Below are positions 47,339 through 56,464 of a stretch of 64,000 bases of DNA, one piece after another. Source of the stretch: UA16 sp905478895 (GTDB lineage Bacteria; Bacteroidota; Bacteroidia; Flavobacteriales_D; Sanyastnellaceae). The position numbers were made by a program, and so were the translations under genes. The stretch is from assembly GCA_943788495.1 (NCBI GenBank), contig CALSQO010000001.1, positions 1,240,001-1,304,000 on the forward strand, read 5' to 3'. The notes under the pieces were generated by a model. The model was not told the DNA's origin and did not search any database. It saw only the letters and a program-made list of their open reading frames with translations. Positions within the stretch are counted from its first letter, which is position 1. Each line of letters opens with the position of its first letter.

Positions 47339-49120
47339 ATGACGATTACCTACCACTCCTCCTTCTTGGCTCTTGCTGCGATTGGCTTCGCAGTTGTTGG
47401 CCAGGCCCATACAGACGAATCTGCTCTTGGAGCTGACACCTTGGATTTGGACGTCACATTCATTGGCGATCGAGAAGTTCTGCTGCAAGACGCGCACAAA
47501 CAACTTCACTGGCCGGAAGCGGCTCGCATGGGCAATGAGAAACCCCGTTTCACCTACCCCGTTATTCCCAAAATGCTCAATGTTGAGCCTGTTTGGACGC
47601 GCAACGGACCTGTTCGTTTGAAAATAAATGATCCCCTGCCACGGCTTTACAAAGGCTACATCAATGCAGGCATGGGCAATTACCTCAGCCCCCTGCTTCA
47701 CGTGAGCTACTCGGATGTGCGCTCACGATCAAAGTCATGGGGAGTTCAGTTCAAACACGAATCAACCGATGGCGGATTCATGGACAATGATTCCATTGAA
47801 CAAGGCTTTAGCTCTAACCACTTGGGTGGCTTTTACCGAAAGTTCTGGAATGACGAAGCCTTGACCTTTGCCTCTTCATACCAACGCGAAAACATCAGCC
47901 TGTACGGAGGAATACGCTCCCTCAGCCAAGACAGCGCGCTGGTCATTGCGGGTGATGATTACCATTATCAAGTATTCTCCAACTCACTTCACGTTGCAAA
48001 CCGGCATGCAAAATCGGCTTCATGGCAGCATGAAATTGAGTTGAACCATGCATTCCTCTGGGCAAGCAACCTTGCGCAAGAGCACAACTTTGATCTCAGC
48101 ATCGGTCTATCTGGCGCCTTAGACACCATCCCGGTCCATTTGGATGTGCACATGAACATCGATCGACTCAACCGATTGGAAGAAGGCCTGCCGGCCATGA
48201 ACGAACGCCAAGCAATCTTCGATCTACACCCATCCATCCGGAAAACCATAGGTCCCATCAAAACATCCTTTGGTTTGGGCCTGTGGATCGATGCACAAGG
48301 CAACCAGCCGTTTCTATTCGCTCCAGAATTGGACGCCTCGGTAAGCCTTCTGCGCGACTTGTTCATCCCGTATATCCGCATTGACGGTGGTGTTCGCCAA
48401 AACCGCTACCAAACGGCATTAAAAGCCAACCCATTTGTATCCATGCCTACCATGGGGCTTTTGGACAGCAGCAAAGTCTGGCACAACACCTACGAAACCA
48501 TCCACGCCGTTGCAGGCATGAGAGGCTCCATTACCCGCAGTTTCTCTTTTAACATAAACGCAGAATTCAAGCGAAACGATCAACATCTTTTCTGGGTTCA
48601 GGAGAATGTGATGAGTGATGGACGCACGTTCAGGCCGCTGTACCAGGACATTTCCATCACCACCCTGCATGGCGATGTCACTTGGAAGTTGGGAAAAGCT
48701 ACCGCATTGCAAGCAGAGATGAATCAGCACACCTATCGCATGCGCGATAGCTTGACCAATAACAGTCAAGCTTGGTTTCTTCCGCAACTCGAACTAGAAG
48801 CTACCGCATCCCACACCATCAAAGATAAATTGAGGCTTCAGGCCAACCTCGCTATTCTGGCGGGACGAAAGGGGTTGACGACGACGCTTGATAGCGATCT
48901 AAGCTCACCCGTTGCCTTGCAATCCACGAGCGAGCTCGTTGGGTTTGCCCAAGACCTCAGCAACATAACCCTGATCAATTTCCAAGCCGAATACCTCTAC
49001 AACGCTAGGCTGAGTGGCTGGTTGCACGTAAATAACCTTCTGAACCAGACCAATCCCTATTTCACAGGATACGCCAGCCAAAACATTCGATTCCAATTGG
49101 GTGCAAGCATCGCATTTTAA
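47339..49120 (+). CDS. Outer-membrane beta-barrel protein, TonB-receptor-like without plug
   Basis: The 593-residue product has a signal peptide (to about residue 22) and, from about residue 100, alternating amphipathic beta strands with aromatic girdles, ending in QNIRFQLGASIAF, a typical BAM recognition end with terminal Phe. The segment before it (ARLSGWLHVNNLLNQTNPYF) resembles the last strands of TonB-dependent receptors, but no plug domain or TonB box is present. It pairs with the upstream TPR gene (4-nt gap). I cannot name a substrate. Confidence 0.72.
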   Translation: MTITYHSSFLALAAIGFAVVGQAHTDESALGADTLDLDVTFIGDREVLLQDAHKQLHWPEAARMGNEKPRFTYPVIPKMLNVEPVWTRNGPVRLKINDPLPRLYKGYINAGMGNYLSPLLHVSYSDVRSRSKSWGVQFKHESTDGGFMDNDSIEQGFSSNHLGGFYRKFWNDEALTFASSYQRENISLYGGIRSLSQDSALVIAGDDYHYQVFSNSLHVANRHAKSASWQHEIELNHAFLWASNLAQEHNFDLSIGLSGALDTIPVHLDVHMNIDRLNRLEEGLPAMNERQAIFDLHPSIRKTIGPIKTSFGLGLWIDAQGNQPFLFAPELDASVSLLRDLFIPYIRIDGGVRQNRYQTALKANPFVSMPTMGLLDSSKVWHNTYETIHAVAGMRGSITRSFSFNINAEFKRNDQHLFWVQENVMSDGRTFRPLYQDISITTLHGDVTWKLGKATALQAEMNQHTYRMRDSLTNNSQAWFLPQLELEATASHTIKDKLRLQANLAILAGRKGLTTTLDSDLSSPVALQSTSELVGFAQDLSNITLINFQAEYLYNARLSGWLHVNNLLNQTNPYFTGYASQNIRFQLGASIAF

Positions 49121-49270
49121 TGCTTTTCGAAGTTGTGAGCAAACCTGCTTTTTTTGTGGAAAACTGAGGCGCAAAAAGTCGAGCTAAAACGAGCTATTGC
49201 AGGCGTTTCATGCTATTTTTAAAGTCTAATTCGAGTGTTGCATTCGAACCAAATTTTAACGACGGAAACC

Positions 49271-51280
49271 ATGGCGGAAGAAAACCTGAACGAGGCAGAA
49301 GGAAATCAAGCAGATGCGAATAAAAACATCGGCAATTATGATGCGAGCAATATCCAAGCGCTCGAAGGAATGGAGCACGTCCGGATGCGCCCATCTATGT
49401 ATATCGGCGACGTCGGCGTGCGTGGATTGCATCACCTGGTCTATGAAGTAGTCGATAATTCCATTGACGAAGCACTTGCGGGACACTGTGACACCATACA
49501 CGTTACAATCACGCCCGAAAATGGCATTCGCGTTGAGGACAACGGTCGAGGTATTCCAGTGGACATCCATGAAAAAGAAGGAGTATCGGCACTGCAAGTG
49601 GTCATGACCAAGATTGGTGCCGGAGGTAAATTTGACAAAGACAGCTACAAAGTTTCCGGTGGCCTGCACGGCGTAGGTGTATCATGCGTCAACGCTTTAT
49701 CCAGCCACTTGAAAGCTGAAGTGCATCGAAACGGAAAATCATACGAGCAGGAATACAGCCGAGGAAAAGAATCCTACCCCGTGCGAGAAACGGGAACATC
49801 TGATCGAAACGGAACCGTCGTTACCTTTCTGCCCGATTCGGAAATTTTCGAAACCCTCATCTATACGTATGAGACGTTGGCCAATCGGATGCGTGAACTA
49901 GCGTTCTTGAACCATGGCTTGACCATTACCCTGGTCGATGAACGTGAAAAGGTTTACGATGAGGAAGGCAAAGAGGAAGGATTCCTCAATGAAACCTTCC
50001 ACTCAGAGGAAGGCCTCAAGGACTTCGTTTCCTATTTGGATTCCAACCGAGAATCGCTGATCTCAGAGGTGATTCACGTGAGCGGTGAGAGAAATGGCGT
50101 TCCAGTAGAAGTCGCCATGACGTACAACACGTCGTTTGCAGAAAATCTATTCTCTTACGTGAACAACATCAACACGTATGAAGGAGGAACCCACTTGACT
50201 GGATTCAGACGCGGATTAACGCTGACCTTGAAAAAGTATGCGGAATCGAGCGGAATGCTCGACAAACTCAAATTTGACATTTCCGCGGATGACTTCCGCG
50301 AAGGTCTCACTGCCGTTGTGAGCGTGAAGGTCGCCGAACCTCAGTTCCAAGGCCAAACCAAAACAAAACTTGGAAACGCTGAAGTGAGTGCTCCCGTGAG
50401 CCAAGCGGTTTCCGACATGCTCGAAAATTACTTGGAGGAGCACCCGGGCGAAGCCAAGACCATCGTTAATAAGGTGATTTTGGCCGCTCAGGCGAGGCAT
50501 GCGGCGCGTAAAGCGCGTGAAATGGTCCAACGCAAGACGGTAATGAGCGGTTCTGGTTTGCCCGGAAAACTGGCCGATTGTGCTGAAAAAGATCCAGCGC
50601 TTTGCGAATTATTCCTGGTGGAGGGTGACTCAGCCGGTGGCACGGCAAAACAAGGCCGAGATCGAGCAACCCAAGCGATTATGCCATTGCGTGGAAAGAT
50701 CTTGAACGTGGAAAAGGCCATGCAACATAAGATCTTCGAAAACGAAGAAATCAAAAACATCTACACTGCCCTCGGTGTAACATTGGGCACGGAAGAAGAT
50801 GAGCGTGCCTTGAATATGACCAAGCTCCGCTATCATAAGGTTGTCATCATGTGTGACGCCGACGTGGATGGCAGCCACATTGAAACATTGATCCTCACGT
50901 TCTTCTTCCGGCACATGAAAGAACTCATCGAAAACGGTTACGTGTACATCGCTACGCCACCGCTTTACTTGGTGAAGAAAGGCTCGCGCCAGATGTATGC
51001 CTGGGATGATGACGAGCGTGATCGATTGATTGAACAGTTCAAAGGGGCTGCGGGCAATGATTCCGGCATCGGAATTCAGCGTTACAAGGGTCTCGGAGAG
51101 ATGAATGCCGAACAACTTTGGGATACGACTTTGAACCCTGAAAACCGCACGTTGCGTCAGGTGACGATTGACAACGCTGCCGCTTGTGATCACGTCTTCT
51201 CCATGCTCATGGGTGACGAGGTTCCCCCGCGGCGCGCATTCATCGAAGAGAACGCGAAATACGCGAACATCGACATCTGA
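49271..51280 (+). CDS. gyrB: DNA gyrase subunit B
   Basis: A 669-residue type IIA topoisomerase ATPase subunit. GHKL ATPase motifs are EVVDNSIDEALAG, VEDNGRGIPV and GGLHGVGVSCVNAL; the transducer Lys lies in SVKVAEPQFQGQTKTKLGN; the TOPRIM domain shows LVEGDSAGGTAKQGRDR and DADVDGSHI. It lacks the 165-residue insert of the E. coli protein, giving the usual shorter form. The start is taken at MAEENLNEAEGNQ (49271); earlier in-frame codons add no conserved sequence. Standing alone without gyrA, it follows the TPR/barrel pair by 150 nt. Confidence 0.97.
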   Translation: MAEENLNEAEGNQADANKNIGNYDASNIQALEGMEHVRMRPSMYIGDVGVRGLHHLVYEVVDNSIDEALAGHCDTIHVTITPENGIRVEDNGRGIPVDIHEKEGVSALQVVMTKIGAGGKFDKDSYKVSGGLHGVGVSCVNALSSHLKAEVHRNGKSYEQEYSRGKESYPVRETGTSDRNGTVVTFLPDSEIFETLIYTYETLANRMRELAFLNHGLTITLVDEREKVYDEEGKEEGFLNETFHSEEGLKDFVSYLDSNRESLISEVIHVSGERNGVPVEVAMTYNTSFAENLFSYVNNINTYEGGTHLTGFRRGLTLTLKKYAESSGMLDKLKFDISADDFREGLTAVVSVKVAEPQFQGQTKTKLGNAEVSAPVSQAVSDMLENYLEEHPGEAKTIVNKVILAAQARHAARKAREMVQRKTVMSGSGLPGKLADCAEKDPALCELFLVEGDSAGGTAKQGRDRATQAIMPLRGKILNVEKAMQHKIFENEEIKNIYTALGVTLGTEEDERALNMTKLRYHKVVIMCDADVDGSHIETLILTFFFRHMKELIENGYVYIATPPLYLVKKGSRQMYAWDDDERDRLIEQFKGAAGNDSGIGIQRYKGLGEMNAEQLWDTTLNPENRTLRQVTIDNAAACDHVFSMLMGDEVPPRRAFIEENAKYANIDI

Positions 51281-51301
51281 TCCCCGTTGATAAATACGGC
51301 A

Positions 51302-52099
51302 ATGAATTGGAGCAACAAGTGCGTTTGGATCACAGGAGCAAGCAGCGGCATTGGTTTAGCTGCTGCGCAGGCCTGGTCTGAAAAAGGTGCAAATGTCATT
51401 CTCTCCAGCCGACGTCAAGCTGCATTGGAATCCGTCGTTGACTCTTGGAGCGATTCCGCTCAAAAGCGCAGCATGGTGCTGCCTTTGGATTTGAGTGATT
51501 CTGACTCCATGCCCCAGCACGTGGAGAAGGCCATTGCTTGGAAAGGTCAGGTTGATGTGATGGTGCATTGCGGTGGAATAAGCCAGCGCTCTCGTGCGAT
51601 TGACACCAAATTAGAAGTGGATCGCAGGGTCATGGAAATCGACTATTTCGGGACGGTTGCCCTCACCAAAGCCTTGCTGCCGCACTTCGTTTCTATGCAG
51701 CAAGGACACTTCGCCGTCGTCACGAGCCTCATGGGGTTGTTCTCATCTCCCCTGAGATCGGGATATTGTGGTGCGAAACATGCCCTTCATGGATTCTTCG
51801 AAGCGCTGAGAGCTGAGCATCACGAAGATGGTATCGGCGTCACCATGGTGTGTCCCGGATTCATCCACACGTCCATCTCGCTCAATGCCGTCGTTGGCGA
51901 TGGAAGCCACCAGGGAACCATGGACGCCAAAACGGGGCAAGGTTTGAGCCCCGCCGAGTGCGCCACGAAAATGATTCGCGCCATCGAACGCAGAAAAGCG
52001 CAAGTACTGATTGGACGGTTCGAAATTGTAGGAGCCTATCTGAACCGATTGGCCCCCAATCTCATGCGCAGGATTGTCCGCAAGGCGGCGGTAACCTAA
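51302..52099 (+). CDS. Short-chain dehydrogenase/reductase
   Basis: A 265-residue classical SDR: the NAD(P)-binding TGASSGIG starts at residue 11, the NAG-like HCGG motif near residue 95, catalytic Ser in TSLMGLFSS and the YCGAKHA Tyr-Lys pair follow, and VCPGFIHTS comes after. The last 40 residues (LIGRFEIVGAYLNRLAPNLMRRIV) resemble the membrane-associated tail of DHRS7-like enzymes. Substrate is unknown. I use the ATG at 51302; a TAAATACG box 3 nt upstream supports it over a TTG 15 nt earlier. Confidence 0.9.
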   Translation: MNWSNKCVWITGASSGIGLAAAQAWSEKGANVILSSRRQAALESVVDSWSDSAQKRSMVLPLDLSDSDSMPQHVEKAIAWKGQVDVMVHCGGISQRSRAIDTKLEVDRRVMEIDYFGTVALTKALLPHFVSMQQGHFAVVTSLMGLFSSPLRSGYCGAKHALHGFFEALRAEHHEDGIGVTMVCPGFIHTSISLNAVVGDGSHQGTMDAKTGQGLSPAECATKMIRAIERRKAQVLIGRFEIVGAYLNRLAPNLMRRIVRKAAVT

Positions 52100-52126
52100 T
52101 AGCAGCAATACGAAACCTCGGTGGAA

Positions 52127-53230
52127 TCAGCGGTATTGTGGTTGATTCCAAACTTTGATTGACGCGTCTGCATCGATGCCGGAAAGCAGCTCCACAGTAA
52201 TCCCATCAGACAGTCCCAGGTCCACATCCCGTCGCTCGAACACATCTTCTGCCACAGCAATTTCGACGTATGACGTTTGGCCTTCGTATTGAACCAAGGA
52301 CTCTGCAATGACAAGTACTTCTCTCCTTTCGTCCAGAACGACATTCGCATTGGCCGAGTATCCCGCCCTCAAAAATTGACCTTTGGTGAGCTGAACAGCC
52401 GCCTTAATTTCAAACTGGATTGCACCGGCCTCCTCCACTCCTTTTGGTGAAATGTATTCCAACGCCGCGGGAATGGTCAGCCCTTCGATAGCCCCAATTG
52501 TCAATTGGATGTCCATCCCTACCGAGAGCTTCTCTACTTCACTTTCATCAATTTTGCCAAGAAAAACCAAGTCCTGCATGTCCGCTACTGCCGCCACGGT
52601 GGTGCCCTCATTGAAATTATTGGCTTCGATGACGCTATTGCCCTTCTTCACGGGAACATCCAAAACCATGCCGTCGATCGTTGCCGCAATCATGGTATTC
52701 GAAGTTCTTCCGCTGCGGGCTGCAACGCCATCTTGGATAATCTTTAGGTTGTCCTCAGCAGCATATACCTCTTCCTTGGCCTGTTTCAATGCAATGTCGA
52801 ACACCTGGTAGTCCGCCGCCGCAATGATGCCCTGTTCCAATAATGACCGATTCCGATCCGCATTCATCTCTGCATCTTCGAGGTTGATTCGGGCACGCTG
52901 CAATCGGGTTTCAGCACTGCTCAATGCTCCCATATCCGGCACAACCGTGACTTCGGCAATGACATCGCCTGTTCGCACTTGGTCTCCTGCCTCCACCAAT
53001 ACCCTACGAACAATCCCCGAAATCTGTGGCTTGATCAATATTTCCTGCCGCGGTTGAATGGAGCCCGCCGCGACGGTTTTGATAACGATGTCGCCCATGC
53101 GGGGTTGTTCCGTGCGAAACGATGCGGCCTCTTGCTTCTCCTGCTCAAAGAGATGATTCAAGGTGTAGCCAGCTGCCACCAGCACCAAAACAATGAAAAC
53201 CAATAAGGCAATTACTCTTCCCTTTTTCAT
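52127..53230 (-). CDS. Periplasmic adaptor (membrane fusion) protein, MacA-like
   Basis: The 367-residue product has an N-terminal membrane anchor (about 7-25), a split biotinyl-lipoyl hairpin (IKPQISGIVRRVLVEAGDQVRTGD and ATIDGMVLDVPVKKGNSV, each given here in part of the domain), a coiled-coil hairpin between them (about 95-165) and beta-barrel and membrane-proximal domains. Such adaptors join an inner-membrane ABC exporter to an outer-membrane channel. It is the last gene in a unit ATPase-permease-permease-adaptor; no TolC-like channel gene is in the window. Confidence 0.9.
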   Translation of the reverse strand: MKKGRVIALLVFIVLVLVAAGYTLNHLFEQEKQEAASFRTEQPRMGDIVIKTVAAGSIQPRQEILIKPQISGIVRRVLVEAGDQVRTGDVIAEVTVVPDMGALSSAETRLQRARINLEDAEMNADRNRSLLEQGIIAAADYQVFDIALKQAKEEVYAAEDNLKIIQDGVAARSGRTSNTMIAATIDGMVLDVPVKKGNSVIEANNFNEGTTVAAVADMQDLVFLGKIDESEVEKLSVGMDIQLTIGAIEGLTIPAALEYISPKGVEEAGAIQFEIKAAVQLTKGQFLRAGYSANANVVLDERREVLVIAESLVQYEGQTSYVEIAVAEDVFERRDVDLGLSDGITVELLSGIDADASIKVWNQPQYR

Positions 53231-53233
53231 GAA

Positions 53234-54520
53234 TTATTCCGTTCTAATGGCTTCTACAGGCCGTATGGACACTGCTCGGATTGCAGGCAAAATGCCGGCA
53301 ACCGCGCCCATTACGACCATGATGGCCAATGATTTTAATACGATATCTACTGAAACTTCTGGATTGCGGAAACTACCGCCATCCATGCCTGGACTGGAAA
53401 GCAGAATAGCATCCACCCCTTCAATGGTTGCGACTCCCAATACGGCTCCGATGACGCCAAAAAGTGACGTTAGAAACAACGTCTCTCCCATGATTTGTCG
53501 AACAATCATGCCGGGCGATGCTCCTAATGCTCTGCGCACACCAAGTTCGTTGGTTCGTTCTCGGACTGTAATGAGCATGATGTTCATGATTCCGATGATT
53601 CCAGCCAAAAGCGCCAATCCGCCAAAGACGAAGCTCACCCAACGAATGGCCCCAAAAACAGATTGAATTTGCTCATACTCTTCGGCCACTGTCCAGTGAC
53701 CAAATGCGCGATTGTCATCCGGATGTATGGACAGCCGTGACTTCAGCACAGCCATGACCTCCGTTGCCGCGGAGTCGGCATGAACATTTTCATCAAACAG
53801 CAGGCACAACCAGCCGACTTCATCTCCGTAGTGAAAGGCTTGATTGAACGTTGAAAAAGGAATCAAAATGCTCTGCAAATCCTCTTCAGCATCTTCTCCG
53901 TCGCGCATGGAACCAAAGACGCCTACCACAGCAAAATTTACGCCGTTGATGCGAATGCTATTTCCAATGGGATTTTCATCCTTCGCAAACAAAATGTCTT
54001 GAACACGCTTTCCGATAACAGCAATCTTTCGCCGGTCGGATATGTCCCGGTTATTGATGTGGCGGCCTGATTCAATGGGTTTTGCCTCGATCAGTCGCTG
54101 CTCAGGATACTCACCAAAAACCGTGAAAGCTCCCGTTTTGATCCCACGTGTTACATTATTCGAACCGCGCCAACCGCCGAGCTGATTTTGCGGGGCAGTA
54201 GCGACCAACGTTTGGCTATTTGCCTTGAGGTATTCAACATCTGATATGGTCAAATCAACACTTCGTCCGCGCTGGAAGCCTTTGTAGGGCATGCTGGTGG
54301 ACTGGGTCCACATGAACATGCTATTGCGCGCCGAATCACCCAAGTCTTGCGAAACACCATTTTCCAAACCGTTGGCTGATCCAATCGTGAGAATAATCAT
54401 GAACAGGCCCCATCCCACTCCCAATCCACTCAGGGCTGTGCGCAGTGGTTTTTGAACGAGAATTTGGATCAACTCCAAAAAATGATCTCGATCGAATAGG
54501 CGTTTCAATTGCTCACTCAT
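53234..54520 (-). CDS. MacB-type ABC transporter permease (FtsX/MacB_PCD), second copy
   Basis: A 428-residue inner-membrane protein with one N-terminal helix (about 28-50), a large periplasmic MacB core domain and three C-terminal FtsX helices; RERTNELGVRRALGASPGMI is the family's hallmark loop before the last helices. MacB in E. coli fuses the ATPase to this part, but here they are separate genes. It overlaps the upstream paralogue by 8 nt and lies 3 nt before the adaptor gene. MacB-like units work in mechanotransmission, pushing substrate through a periplasmic channel. Confidence 0.92.
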   Translation of the reverse strand: MSEQLKRLFDRDHFLELIQILVQKPLRTALSGLGVGWGLFMIILTIGSANGLENGVSQDLGDSARNSMFMWTQSTSMPYKGFQRGRSVDLTISDVEYLKANSQTLVATAPQNQLGGWRGSNNVTRGIKTGAFTVFGEYPEQRLIEAKPIESGRHINNRDISDRRKIAVIGKRVQDILFAKDENPIGNSIRINGVNFAVVGVFGSMRDGEDAEEDLQSILIPFSTFNQAFHYGDEVGWLCLLFDENVHADSAATEVMAVLKSRLSIHPDDNRAFGHWTVAEEYEQIQSVFGAIRWVSFVFGGLALLAGIIGIMNIMLITVRERTNELGVRRALGASPGMIVRQIMGETLFLTSLFGVIGAVLGVATIEGVDAILLSSPGMDGGSFRNPEVSVDIVLKSLAIMVVMGAVAGILPAIRAVSIRPVEAIRTE

Positions 54521-55775
54521 CTCGCAAGGCTTCTACAGGGCGAATGGAAACGGCTCGAGTGGCAGGACCCAGGGCGCTGACAACGCCGACGGCGATAAGG
54601 ATTCCCAGCGCCAGAACTGCCGAAGCAAAGTCAACGCGTGGGTTCGAGAAAAACTCATGATCCGCATACGGAGCGACCGATTGAAGGGTCCAAACCCCGG
54701 CCACCAACCCAAGGCAGCCCGAAACGAGCATCAAGACCACCGATTCCTGAACGATTTGTCCCACAATGCTGCCGCTTGTGGCTCCCAAAGCTTTTCGAAC
54801 GCCAATTTCTTTGGTGCGCTCCCGCACCACAATGGCCATGATATTGGCCACTCCCATCGCACCGGCAAGCAAGGTCATCAATCCCACGAACCACACAAAC
54901 AAGTTGATTCCCTGAAAGATGGAACGGAACATTTCCGCATCTTCATTCCGGTTTTCCACCCAAACGCCCTCCGAATCCTCGGGATGCACCGCCAGTCGGT
55001 TTTGCAACCAAGAAAGCAATCCGGTCGACGTTGCTCTCGTTTCCTCAATTTCCGCCGTCCCCGTACCCATCGATATGCGGCTGATGACATCTGAATTTTG
55101 AAACAAACGCTGAGCCGTGGTGAACGGAACATAGACACTGCGGTTCTCCCATCGTGAACCCGATTGATCAAAGGCTCCAACTACTGCAAATTGAATTCCC
55201 CGCACCATGACAAATGACCCCACCGCGTCTTCGGGTTTCGTCCCCCTGGGAAAAAGATCGCTGAGCACTTGCCCTCCAATGACAGCCACCTTTCTGTTCT
55301 CCGCTAAATCTCGGGCATTGATGAATCTCCCTGCGGTAACATTGACGGCTGCGATGGTTTCCTGGTCCGGATCCACGCCCCGCATACCGTAAGAACCTTG
55401 TTCGTTCTCATATTGTACGGTACTGCCCCATCGAAAAAGCAAACGCGACCAAGCCGGTATCGTATCCAACTGTTCTTTCAACGCGCCTTCATCGGCATTG
55501 TGCATTTGGACTTGTCGATTGGGTTTTCGACCTCGATAAGCCAATTGCGTTCGCCCCGTTCGAATTTCAATCAAGTTGGAGGCACGGTCACCAAAGGTGG
55601 ATTGCACCCCGTTTTCGAGGCCCGTTCCGAGGCCTTGCATGACCACTAAAATAAAAATCCCCAATGCAATACTCAATCCCGTCAGCCCCGTGCGTAGTGG
55701 ATTGCTCAAAACGGTATTGGCGATTTCCAACCACGAATCACGATCAAACATGGCTTGCGGTTTGCGGATTTTCAA
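54513..55775 (-). CDS. MacB-type ABC transporter permease (FtsX/MacB_PCD), first copy
   Basis: A 420-residue paralogue of the next gene: FDRDSWLEIANTVLSNPLRTG against FDRDHFLELIQILVQKPLRTA (each quoted only around the shared FDRD...LE...PLRT positions), and RERTKEIGVRKALGAT at the C-terminal loop. Two different half-transporters imply a heterodimer. The start overlaps the end of the ATPase gene; starting at the later ATG (55751) would give an 8-nt overlap and is equally possible, but the longer start gives the same N-terminal length as the paralogue. Confidence 0.9.
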   Translation of the reverse strand: MKIRKPQAMFDRDSWLEIANTVLSNPLRTGLTGLSIALGIFILVVMQGLGTGLENGVQSTFGDRASNLIEIRTGRTQLAYRGRKPNRQVQMHNADEGALKEQLDTIPAWSRLLFRWGSTVQYENEQGSYGMRGVDPDQETIAAVNVTAGRFINARDLAENRKVAVIGGQVLSDLFPRGTKPEDAVGSFVMVRGIQFAVVGAFDQSGSRWENRSVYVPFTTAQRLFQNSDVISRISMGTGTAEIEETRATSTGLLSWLQNRLAVHPEDSEGVWVENRNEDAEMFRSIFQGINLFVWFVGLMTLLAGAMGVANIMAIVVRERTKEIGVRKALGATSGSIVGQIVQESVVLMLVSGCLGLVAGVWTLQSVAPYADHEFFSNPRVDFASAVLALGILIAVGVVSALGPATRAVSIRPVEALRDE

Positions 55776-56427
55776 TCAAACCATCTTTGAGCCGAATGAC
55801 GCGATCGCATTGGTTCGCAATTTCATTTTCGTGCGTAACAATGACGATGGTAATGCCTTCTTTATTGATCTCGCGCAAAAGAACCATCACTTCGTTAGAA
55901 GTCACTGAATCCAGCGCGCCGGTAGGCTCATCCGCCAAAATCAATCGCGGCTGAGCAATCAGGGCTCGCGCAATCGCGACACGCTGCTTTTGCCCGCCAC
56001 TCAATTGATTGGGCAGGTGACCCGACCAATCCGCCAACCCGACGCGTGTCAGGTATTCCATTGCCTTCAACTGTCGCTCCTTTCGCGGCACTTTTTGGTA
56101 ATACAGCGGCAAAGCCACATTTTCCAGCGCTGTTTTGAAGGAAATCAAATTAAAACTTTGAAACACAAAGCCCAAAAACTGGCTCCGATACCGTGCCGCC
56201 ATGCGCTCAGTCAACCCATTCATCTTCTTGCCATCCAGCAGGTAGGTACCGTGATCGGTATCATCCAACAATCCCAGCACATTGAGCAAGGTTGATTTTC
56301 CCGATCCACTTGAACCCATGATCGCAACCATTTCTCCTTCCAACACCTCGCAGTCAATGCCCTTGAGCACTTCAAGCGATTGACTTCCTGTTTGGTACGA
56401 TTTCCGAATGCCTTTGAGCGTAATCAC
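55744..56427 (-). CDS. ABC transporter ATP-binding protein, MacB/LolD-like
   Basis: A 227-residue ATPase with Walker A GSSGSGKST, Q-loop FVFQSFNL, signature LSGGQKQR, Walker B LILADEPTG and switch His in VTHE. It powers the two permeases. I choose the GTG at 56427 (V-ITLKGIRKSYQ), where similarity to the family begins; the frame is open much further upstream but that part overlaps hutH and has no ABC similarity. The start lies 37 nt after the hutH stop on the same strand, so it may be read from the hutH promoter. Confidence 0.92.
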   Translation of the reverse strand: MITLKGIRKSYQTGSQSLEVLKGIDCEVLEGEMVAIMGSSGSGKSTLLNVLGLLDDTDHGTYLLDGKKMNGLTERMAARYRSQFLGFVFQSFNLISFKTALENVALPLYYQKVPRKERQLKAMEYLTRVGLADWSGHLPNQLSGGQKQRVAIARALIAQPRLILADEPTGALDSVTSNEVMVLLREINKEGITIVIVTHENEIANQCDRVIRLKDGLIENPQTASHV

Positions 56428-56464
56428 GTTTCGAAGATAAGTTGGCGGGGCTGCGCGGCGTTCG

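Noticed and set aside
52100..52145. Possible terminator CAATAC...GTATTG between the SDR and adaptor genes
   Set aside because: Only six pairs, long loop and no T run on either strand; I cannot support it.
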